Program-made: the position numbers and the translations under genes
DNA from: an uncultured Clostridia bacterium
GTDB lineage: Bacteria > Bacillota_A > Clostridia > TANB77 > CAG-508
Length of the DNA: 9,151 bases
Assembly: GCA_949747745.1 (NCBI GenBank)
Contig: CATKFT010000199.1
Coordinates: 1-9,151, forward strand
Direction of reading: 5' to 3'
Notes under the pieces: generated by a model
Database searches by the model: none
Seen by the model: only the letters and a program-made list of their open reading frames with translations
Told to the model about the DNA's origin: nothing
Part shown: piece after piece, positions 1-5,594 of the stretch
Position numbering within the stretch: position 1 is the stretch's first letter
How the letters are laid out: each line of letters opens with the position of its first letter

Positions 1-446
1 AAACCAAATCTGAATATGACAAAATTTCATATGCCTTAGAAGAAGTAAAACAAAAAGGTTATGGAATTGTTACTCCATCAATGGAAGAATTAATTTTAGA
101 TGAACCTGAAATGGTAAAACAAGGTTCTAGGTTTGGTGTAAAACTAAAAGCCAAAGCCCCAAGCATACACATGATAAGAGCCGACATAGAAACAGAAGTT
201 TCCCCTATTGTTGGAAGTGAAAAACAATCTGAAGAATTAGTAAATTATCTACTTTCAGAATTTGAAAATGATCCTAAAAAAATTTGGGAATCTAACATCT
301 TCGGAAAAAGTTTACATGAATTAGTAAACGAAGGCTTACAAAACAAACTATGTAGAATGCCTGAAGATGCACAAGGAAAGCTTCAAGAAACATTAGAACG
401 TATAGTAAATGAAGGAAGCGGTGGCTTAATTTGTATTATACTATAA
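1..446 (+). CDS. spoIVA: Stage IV sporulation protein A (SpoIVA), C-terminal part
   Basis: The reading frame is open from base 3 and ends at TAA 444-446, giving the last 147 residues; the start and the N-terminal ATPase domain lie outside the window. SpoIVA is the ATP-driven, polymerising scaffold that assembles on the outer forespore membrane and anchors the spore coat. The visible part matches the SpoIVA C-terminal region: the stretch YGIVTPSMEELILDEPE, then APSIHMIRADIETEVSPIVG, then EKQSEELVNYL, an IWESNIFGKSLHELV segment, and the end NEGSGGLICIIL, close to the Bacillus C-terminus. The short C-terminal segment is the part known from Bacillus to be needed for membrane anchoring through SpoVM. 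The one CGG inside a TTCGGA string (302-304) is out of frame and causes no break. A strong terminator follows directly. Confidence 0.95.
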   Translation, partial: TKSEYDKISYALEEVKQKGYGIVTPSMEELILDEPEMVKQGSRFGVKLKAKAPSIHMIRADIETEVSPIVGSEKQSEELVNYLLSEFENDPKKIWESNIFGKSLHELVNEGLQNKLCRMPEDAQGKLQETLERIVNEGSGGLICIIL

Positions 447-484
447 AAATAAAAATTGCCAAAATTTTGGCAATTTTTATTTTT
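445..484. terminator. 40-base perfect palindrome, intrinsic terminator after spoIVA
   Basis: A perfect inverted repeat centred between bases 464 and 465. The core is TTGCC AAAA/TTTT GGCAA, flanked on both sides by runs of A and T, so the transcript forms a hairpin with a U-tract in either direction. It begins inside the spoIVA stop codon. It separates spoIVA (mother-cell expressed in known spore formers) from the germination operon. Confidence 0.85.
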
Positions 485-494
485 GTTTTCTAAT

Positions 495-525
495 GTATAT
501 TTTATTCCACTTTTGGAAAATACTA
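495..525 (+). promoter_or_regulatory. Candidate forespore (sigma-G type) promoter of the germinant receptor operon
   Basis: GTATA at 495-499 fits the sigma-G -35 pattern GHATR, and AATACTA at 519-525 fits the -10 pattern CATNHTA at six of seven positions. The gap is 19 bases against an expected 18. The -10 lies 34 bases before the A-subunit start. Germinant receptor operons are sigma-G controlled in Bacillus, which makes the match plausible, but in a sequence this AT-rich it could be chance. Confidence 0.4.
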
Positions 526-558
526 TTGTAAAACAAAATTTTATTTGGAGTAACTGTA

Positions 559-2295
559 ATGGATAATATTAAAAAGAAAAGTATTTTTCAAAAATTTAAT
601 AGTTTATTTGAATATAAAGAAAATTCAGAATATAGTTTTACTATACCAGAAAATTCTGATGAAGAAAAAGATAAAAACATTTCTTATTATAATCAATCAG
701 AAGAACAAAAACTAAAAAACGAAGCAAAAAATATTTTTCCCACAATTGGTGTTAACTTAGAATATATGCAAAACAAATATAATCTTCTTATAAATAGCGA
801 TATTATAGCAAGAGAATTTAAACTAATTGCAAAAAATAAAGAATATAATGCATTTTTGCTCTATATTGACGGAATGGTGAATACTACTTTAATTAATGAT
901 TTTATTTTAGAACCTTTGATGCTACGTAACCGTGCAAACACTTTTGATGATAATGAAACTAAAATTGTTTCTGAAGCTGTTACTAACAATATTAGTGTAA
1001 GAAGAGTAAAAAAATTTAATCTTTTAGATTACATTTTTAATAGCCTTATGCCTCAAAATAGTGTAAAAAAGATACAAGATTTTGATGAAATAATTTCTCG
1101 GCATAAATTCCCGGGAATTGTGCTTTATTTGTTGACACTTTAGATACTGCATTTGATATTGATGTAAAGGGATTTAAACAAAGAGGTGTAGATAAACCAA
1201 ATAATGAAATTGTAATTCGTGGTTCTCAAGAAGCATTTACTGAAGTTATAAGAACAAATACCTCTTTGCTAAGAAGACTTGTTAATAATGAAGATTTAAT
1301 TATCGAAAATATGGATATTGGAAATTTAAGTAAAACTAAATGTGCTGTTTGTTATATGAAAAATATTGCAAATAATGACCTTGTAAGTGAAACTAAATAT
1401 AGGTTAAACAACATAGATATAGATTACCTTATTTCTTCTCGGACAACTTGAACAGTTAATTGAAGATAATGGAAAATGCAGTCTTCCACAATTAATATCA
1501 ACAGAAAGACCTGATAAAGCTGTTAATCACTTATTAGAAGGTAGGGTTGTAATTTTAGTTAATGGTAGTCCATATTCATTAATTGCTCCTGGAACTTTAG
1601 TAGATTTCATATCTTCACCAGAAGACCAAAACATAAAATATCAATTTGCAAATTTATTAAGAATAATTCGTGTAATTGCTTTTATAATAACTCTTTTACT
1701 TCCAGGTTTATATATTGCAATTACAAACTTTCATCAAGAACTTATACCAACAGAATTACTATTTGCTATTGTTGCATCAAGAGAAACTGTTCCTTTTCCA
1801 ATCATATTCGAAATCTTTTTAATGGAACTTTCTTTTGAATTAATACGTGAGGCAGGACTTCGTGTTCCCTCTCCTATTGGACCAACAATAGGTATTGTTG
1901 GAGCATTGGTACTTGGGCAAGCAGCAGTTGAAGCAAGTATCGTTAGCCCTATTCTTATAATTGTTGTTGCAATAACTGGTATTTCATCTCTTGCCATACC
2001 AGACTTTTCACTAGGTTTTCATTGTAGAGTATTACGATTTGCATACATTATTTTAGGATATTTTCTCGGATTTTTGGGAATTAGCATTGGTTTATTTATA
2101 CATTTTCTAATAGTTGCTGGTTTAAAATCTTTCGGCTATCCTTACATGCAACCATATATACCAATAACAAAAGATTATAAAGGCATTTTACTTTCTCCTT
2201 CTTGGAAAAGAGAGCATAGAGCAGATTTTTTAAACACAAAAAGACCTAAAAAACAAGATAAAATAAGCATGAACTGGAAATACCCACGTTCTTAA
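559..2295 (+). CDS. gerAA: Spore germinant receptor subunit A (GerA/GerKA family), with three in-frame CGG shift sites
   Basis: This is the A subunit of a GerA-type germinant receptor in the spore inner membrane, which works with subunits B and C to sense nutrients and start germination. GGAG at 547-550 sits 8 bases before ATG 559. Literal translation breaks three times. Skipping the C at 1099, 1112 and 1440 gives one 577-residue protein (family about 500-550). Residues 1 to about 360 form the soluble N-terminal domain, including an SGINSGNCALFVDTLDTAF segment, SGQLEQLIED, and the STERPDKAVNHLLEGRVVILVNG signature. The rest is the membrane domain, with HQELIPTELLFAIVASRETVPFP and the highly typical REAGLRVPSPIGPTIGIVG and GQAAVEASIVSPI motifs. 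No other defect is present, which argues against a decaying gene. B follows 16 bases later. The symbol denotes the family; gerKA would be an equally good name. Confidence 0.93.
1099..1101 (+). other. In-frame CGG shift site 1 (subunit A, after residue 180)
   Basis: Reading ATT TCT CGG CAT, the frame runs on only to TAG at 1141-1143. Omitting C1099 gives TCT GGC ATA AAT, Ser-Gly-Ile-Asn. It is followed four codons later by a second site. Confidence 0.8.
1112..1114 (+). other. In-frame CGG shift site 2 (subunit A, after residue 184)
   Basis: In the frame set by site 1 the next CGG is again in frame: AAT TCC CGG GAA. Omitting C1112 gives TCC GGG AAT TGT GCT, Ser-Gly-Asn-Cys-Ala, and enters the frame used up to 1439. 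Here the extra C lies in a C run, so a homopolymer error is a possible alternative for this site taken alone. Confidence 0.75.
1440..1442 (+). other. In-frame CGG shift site 3 (subunit A, after residue 293)
   Basis: TCT TCT CGG ACA ACT TGA stops at 1449-1451. Omitting C1440 gives TCT TCT GGA CAA CTT GAA CAG, which is the SGxxEQLIED motif expected in GerA A-subunits before the TERPD signature. Confidence 0.85.
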
Positions 2296-2311
2296 ATAAG
2301 GAGGTTAGTTT

Positions 2312-3430
2312 ATGAATTATTCTAAAATTAGTTCAATAGAGGCTATAGCATTTATTGTTGTTGTTATGCTAAATCATATTGTTTTAGATTTACCAAACCA
2401 TTTTTTAAATACTTGTGGTAATTCTGCACCTCTTAATATCATTTTTATTAGTATCCTTATTTTCATATTTTTATATTTTGTTATAAAATTATTTAAAAAC
2501 TTTGCTAATAAAGATATTTTAGATGTATCTGAATTTTTAGGTGGAAAAGTATTAAAAACTATAATTGGCATACTATTTATTTCTTATTTTATACTATTAT
2601 GTGGATCTCAACTTAGAAATTTTGGTGAAATGCTAAAAATAGTATACTTTCCAAAATTACCTATTTGTTTACTAGTATTATCCTTTCTAGTAGTAGGAGT
2701 CTTTGCAAATAAATTTAGTACAAACACTATTATAAAAGGAAATTTAATTGTTGTTCCACTTGTTATGATAAATTTATTAATAGCATATTTTTGTATATCT
2801 TCAAGATTTGTACCAGAAAAAATTTTTCCTATATTGGGAAGTGGAATAAATGAAACTTTTTTCTCTGGTATGACAAATATATTTGCATTTACGGGTTTTT
2901 CTTATATTTATTTTTTACAACCGATGTTAAAAAAAACAGATAACTTTAAAACCATTAGCTTCATTGGCATAGGAATTTCTTCAATATACTTATTTTTAAG
3001 TATAACATCTTTGTTATTTTCTTTTTCAGATATAATATCTATTAATGAAATTTCTCCAATATATTTACTAGTAAGAGCTGCAGACTTTGGAAGATTTATA
3101 AAAAGACCAGATGCAATCTTTTTCTTAGGATGGATGCTTTCTTTAATGTCTTATGTAAGTATTACAATACTTCTTGTTACTACTATATTTAAAAAAATAG
3201 GAAATTTAAAAGCAACATTTCCTATGAGTTATTCAGTAGCTTTCTTACTTTTTATAGTTGCATTAATTCCTAAAGGAATGTTAGAAATCCGTTTTATTGA
3301 AAATGAAATTTATAAATATGCTACTATCATTTTACTATTTTTCATTTCATTTTTTATACTTATTTTTGCAAATATAAAATATAGAAAAAAACATGTTTCG
3401 ATAAGGGAGAGTGATTTAGCTAATGAATAG
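2312..3430 (+). CDS. gerAB: Spore germinant receptor subunit B (GerAB/GerKB family permease-like protein)
   Basis: The B subunit is the membrane subunit of the germinant receptor, related to amino-acid permeases of the APC superfamily, and is thought to bind the germinant. It has 372 residues, normal for the family, in one uninterrupted frame. AAGGAGG at 2298-2304 is 7 bases before ATG. About ten hydrophobic segments are visible from residue 9 to near residue 355. The segment around residues 245-285, EISPIYLLVRAADFGRF..RPDAIFFLGWMLSLMSY, matches the family's conserved PLYxLVRxxxFxxFxxRxDAxF..W region. A charged tail with RKKH follows the last helix. It contains no in-frame CGG, in keeping with its unbroken frame. 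Its last 8 bases overlap the start of subunit C, so the two are likely translationally coupled. Confidence 0.93.
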   Translation: MNYSKISSIEAIAFIVVVMLNHIVLDLPNHFLNTCGNSAPLNIIFISILIFIFLYFVIKLFKNFANKDILDVSEFLGGKVLKTIIGILFISYFILLCGSQLRNFGEMLKIVYFPKLPICLLVLSFLVVGVFANKFSTNTIIKGNLIVVPLVMINLLIAYFCISSRFVPEKIFPILGSGINETFFSGMTNIFAFTGFSYIYFLQPMLKKTDNFKTISFIGIGISSIYLFLSITSLLFSFSDIISINEISPIYLLVRAADFGRFIKRPDAIFFLGWMLSLMSYVSITILLVTTIFKKIGNLKATFPMSYSVAFLLFIVALIPKGMLEIRFIENEIYKYATIILLFFISFFILIFANIKYRKKHVSIRESDLANE

Positions 3431-4666
3431 AAGTTTTAAAAAATATATTGCACTTTTTTTAATTTTAACTATTTCCTTAGGAACACTTTCTGGTTGTTAT
3501 AGTTATAGTGTATACAATATAGACCATTTAGCATATGCTGTTGCAATAGGATTAGATGTAGGAGAAAATAATAAATTAAAAATTAGTTTTCAGCTTTCTA
3601 TTCCAGGTCGGCTCTGAAGGAGGAGGTTCCTCTTCACAATCAGATAGTACAATTGTAAATACAATTGAGTGTGCCTCAATAAATTCAGGAATTAATTTAT
3701 TAAATAGTTATATTAGTAAAGAAGTTAATCTATCTCATTGCAAAGTTATAGTATTTTCTGAAGAATTTGCTTATAATGGTTTATCTGAAACAATTTATAC
3801 TTTAATGAATAATGTGCAAATACGTCCAGATTGCAACATTATTATTAGTAGATGTAATGCTGAATACTTTTTAAATAGTTCTAAACCAACACTAGAAAAA
3901 ATATCTGCAAGATATTATGAAGTTGCACCAAGTTCTAGTGATTATACAGGGTACACTGAAGATATTACTCTTAGTCAATTTTTTTCGGATTATGCAAGCA
4001 CATACTCACAATGTTATGGAATTTTAGGTGGTGTAAATTCTAAAAGTACCCAAAACCCAACTTCATATGAAAGTGGAACTGAGAAAGATTCTAATAACAA
4101 AGCAAATGAAACTTTAATAACTGGAAAAGCAACTATTGAAAACATGGGACTTGCAGTTTTTAGAGATGATAAATTAGTAGGAGAACTTTCTCGGCATACA
4201 AACAATATGCCATTTAATAATTACAAATAAACTAAATATTTGTAATATTGTTATTAGTAGTCCTTTTGAAGAAGGAAAAAACATTAGTTTAAAACTGCGT
4301 TTAACTGATAAAACTAAAAATAAAGTTACCCTTACTGATAATGGACCATATATTACTTCTAAAATAAGAATAGAAGCAAGAATTTTAACTATGGATGAGC
4401 ACTCAAAATATTTAGATGAAAAAAATATAAAAACCCTTGAAAAGTATGCTACTTCTTACTTAGAAAACCAAATATATCAATATTTGTATACTTTATCAAA
4501 CGACTATAATAGTGATATAGATGGTTTTGGAAAATTAGCTATTAAAAACTTTTTAACTTGGGAAGATTGGACAAATTATAATTGGTTAGATAACTTTAAA
4601 AATTCATTTTTTAATGTAGATGTAGAAACTAAAGTAAAATCTGGTGAGATTTTAATAGAAACTTAG
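3423..4666 (+). CDS. gerAC: Spore germinant receptor subunit C, lipoprotein (Ger(x)C family), with two in-frame CGG shift sites
   Basis: The C subunit is the lipid-anchored component of the receptor on the outer face of the spore inner membrane. ATG 3423 overlaps the end of subunit B by 8 bases; a GGGAG at 3405-3409 lies 13 bases upstream, somewhat far. The N-terminus is a lipoprotein signal: basic NRSFKK, a hydrophobic stretch, then the lipobox LSGC with Cys25. Literal translation ends after 64 codons. Omitting C3609 and C4192 gives one 413-residue protein (family about 370-410). Recognisable parts are HLAYAVAIGLDVGEN near residues 37-51, the SIPGGSEGGGSS segment, NSYISKEVNLSHCKVIVFSEEFA, VFRDDKLVGELSG (family pattern GxLxGxE) and the C-terminal SKIRIEARIL region. 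Apart from the two CGG sites the frame is intact. Confidence 0.9.
3609..3611 (+). other. In-frame CGG shift site 4 (subunit C, after residue 62)
   Basis: CCA GGT CGG CTC TGA stops at once (TGA 3615-3617). Omitting C3609 gives GGT GGC TCT GAA GGA GGA GGT, a Gly/Ser-rich loop followed by 194 open codons. A purine-rich GAAGGAGGAGG run lies just downstream (3616-3626). Confidence 0.85.
4192..4194 (+). other. In-frame CGG shift site 5 (subunit C, after residue 256)
   Basis: CTT TCT CGG CAT leads to TAA at 4228-4230. Omitting C4192 gives CTT TCT GGC ATA CAA ACA, restoring the GELSG motif and 157 open codons to the natural end. Confidence 0.85.
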
Positions 4667-4743
4667 GATATTTATTATATATAACTGTTTTTCTGGGCCT
4701 TAAAATATCTTATCTTGCTCACTTTTAGAAAGGATTTGATAAC

Positions 4744-4923
4744 ATGAAAATTTTAATAGCTGTTTTAAGTATATTTGTGTTTTTTAAGACACTATATTAT
4801 GGAATATATGAATATAAGAAAAATAATAACAAAATAGCAGGAATTTCTATTATGGTTATTGCTGTAATAGTTTTAGTTGTTCCAACTGTAATGGTTAATT
4901 TACGAATTGATTTAGCAAGATAA
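4744..4923 (+). CDS. Small membrane protein of unknown function (59 residues)
   Basis: A short open frame with AAAGGA at 4730-4735 about 8 bases before ATG. The product has two hydrophobic segments: residues about 2-19 (ILIAVLSIFVFFKTLYYG) and 33-53 (AGISIMVIAVIVLVVPTVM), joined by a basic loop YEYKKNNNK, so it is probably a two-helix membrane protein. Base use is as AT-rich as its neighbours. It lies 77 bases after receptor subunit C with no obvious terminator between, so it may be part of the operon. Length and layout recall the small clostridial proteins called CLC_0170 family, but this is from memory and cannot be verified here. Confidence 0.65.
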   Translation: MKILIAVLSIFVFFKTLYYGIYEYKKNNNKIAGISIMVIAVIVLVVPTVMVNLRIDLAR

Positions 4924-4945
4924 AGTCAAAAATTTAGTTAACTAT

Positions 4946-4990
4946 AGAACCCCCAGTCACGCTTTCAGCGTGCCAGCCCCCTTGTTAAAG
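4946..4990 (+). repeat. Dispersed hairpin repeat, left part (copy A)
   Basis: AGAACCCCCAGTC, then a hairpin with stem CACGCT/AGCGTG (4958-4963 with 4967-4972, loop TTC), then AGCCCCCTTGTTAAAG. On the other strand at 7486-7560 there is a related copy with the same flanks but a different stem sequence. This copy lacks the right-hand part, which appears 110 bases further on (5101-5121). It lies downstream of the small membrane protein gene. Confidence 0.7.
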
Positions 4991-5060
4991 TGGCTTTCTT
5001 GAAAGGCTTCGTAAGACTTTTTTCTATAAGTTTAGTTTAATACTAATTTTTAGCATTTTT

Positions 5061-5082
5061 AATATTACATTTTTGTAATATT
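5061..5082 (+). repeat. AT-rich hairpin in the gene-free stretch 4924-5227
   Basis: AATATTACA pairs with TGTAATATT (9 pairs, loop TTTT). No T-tract follows directly, so it is a poor terminator. The 304-base gap 4924-5227 otherwise holds repeat copy A, the right-hand repeat fragment at 5101-5121, and the promoter of the next gene; no further coding sequence is seen in it. Confidence 0.4.
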
Positions 5083-5098
5083 TCATAAGATTATCCTG

Positions 5099-5121
5099 GT
5101 AAAGGGGACTTTACTCTTGCA
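5099..5121 (+). repeat. Dispersed repeat, right part (AAAGGGGACTTTACTCTTGCA)
   Basis: AAAGGGGACTTTACTCTTGC at 5101-5120 is found again on the minus strand within 7501-7523, and as a fragment on the minus strand at 8201-8219. A small hairpin GTAAAG/CTTTAC (5099-5104 with 5109-5114) overlaps it. Confidence 0.7.
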
Positions 5122-5148
5122 AATATTATGTAATTATTATATACTATA

Positions 5149-5177
5149 GTTACATGGCACAAGTGCCAAAGTATAAT
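5149..5177 (+). promoter_or_regulatory. Promoter of the small gene at 5228, with a dyad in the spacer
   Basis: TATAAT at 5172-5177 is a perfect -10; GTTACA at 5149-5154 matches the -35 consensus at four of six positions, with a 17-base spacer. The perfect dyad TGGCAC AA GTGCCA (5155-5168) fills the spacer, a classical place for a repressor to block RNA polymerase. The expected transcript would start near 5184 and carry a leader of about 45 bases. Confidence 0.6.
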
Positions 5178-5227
5178 TTCCTCGCTAATACAAGAGGACA
5201 CTACGCATATTTAAGGAGGATTTTTCT

Positions 5228-5422
5228 ATGAAGAAACGGTTACCCATTATTATTCATGCTTCTATTGGTATTGTGAGCATCTTTCTTGTTATCTTGCTAA
5301 CTATTCTTAGTTTTTTTGTTGAAGCTATTGGTTCAAATCTCTTGTTGAGTAGTGTTGCCGCTGCAAATCTTGTAGTTGGAATATCTAACATTACCATTGC
5401 TATCGAAAAAGCTAGAGAGTAA
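5228..5422 (+). CDS. Small hydrophobic protein of unknown function (64 residues), possibly acquired
   Basis: A strong AAGGAGGA (5213-5220) lies 7 bases before ATG. The product begins MKKRLP and has two hydrophobic segments, residues about 6-34 (IIIHASIGIVSIFLVILLTI and on) and about 38-57 (LLLSSVAAANLVVGISNIT), and ends in a charged tail EKARE. It looks like a two-helix membrane peptide; a holin-like, toxin or bacteriocin-like role is possible but unsupported by any motif. It forms an isolated unit: own promoter with a dyad, own terminator, and repeat pieces on both sides. Codon use is less AT-biased than in the neighbours (GTG, TTG, GCC, ATC, CGG). Codon 4 (5237-5239) is CGG, the only in-frame CGG in the window not at a frame break; a shift there would end translation after 15 residues. 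Confidence 0.65.
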   Translation: MKKRLPIIIHASIGIVSIFLVILLTILSFFVEAIGSNLLLSSVAAANLVVGISNITIAIEKARE

Positions 5423-5432
5423 CTGTTTCAGA

Positions 5433-5470
5433 ATAAGCCACTGATTTTACAGTGGCTTATAATGTTGTAT
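5433..5470 (+). terminator. Intrinsic terminator after the small gene at 5228
   Basis: ATAAGCCACTG (5433-5443) pairs perfectly with CAGTGGCTTAT (5450-5460), an 11-pair stem with loop ATTTTA, followed by a T-rich stretch starting about 6-10 bases later. It lies 11 bases after the stop codon. It may also help to end transcription arriving from truB on the other strand. Confidence 0.65.
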
Positions 5471-5541
5471 TTTTATTTTCTAAATCTCCTTTACTTATAA
5501 AACAATTCATTTTACTTTATATCTCATTATATTATATGGTT

Positions 5542-5594
5542 TTATATTGTAATCCCCCAGTCAGTTACACTGACTAGGAGTTCTTACAATATAA
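5542..5594. repeat. Nested palindrome at the end of truB (repeat copy C)
   Basis: The outer arms TTATATTGTAA (5542-5552) and TTACAATATAA (5584-5594) are perfect inverse copies. Inside, AGTCAGT (5559-5565) pairs with ACTGACT (5569-5575), loop TAC, within a CCCCCAGTC context like the other repeat copies. The right arm includes the truB stop codon, so on the minus strand this is the 3' hairpin of the truB transcript and may stabilise or terminate it. Confidence 0.65.

Noticed and set aside
1096..1102. Plain TGG or TGGC as an error-prone motif gaining a C
   Set aside because: Many TGG and TGGC strings in the same genes (for example ATTGGCAT at 2564-2571 and 2965-2972) are unaffected, so the motif alone does not produce the insertion.
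1734..1997. Minus-strand frame opposite the receptor A membrane domain
   Set aside because: It is antisense to the most conserved part of the A subunit and has no ribosome site or recognisable motif.
3601..3626. A prfB-like programmed frameshift with upstream ribosome-like site and slippery stop
   Set aside because: There is no AGGGGG element at the right distance upstream and no CTTTGA-type slippery stop. The purine-rich run lies downstream of the CGG and is absent at the other six sites.
559..4666. Receptor subunits A and C as pseudogenes
   Set aside because: Apart from one extra C at each in-frame CGG, both genes are complete, with intact signature motifs, ribosome sites and overlaps. 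Random decay would give varied lesions and stops at unrelated places.
4667..5583. tRNA gene, CRISPR array or riboswitch in the accessory stretch
   Set aside because: No cloverleaf, no regularly spaced direct repeats and no riboswitch core that I recognise. The hairpins present are explained as dispersed repeats, terminator and promoter dyad.
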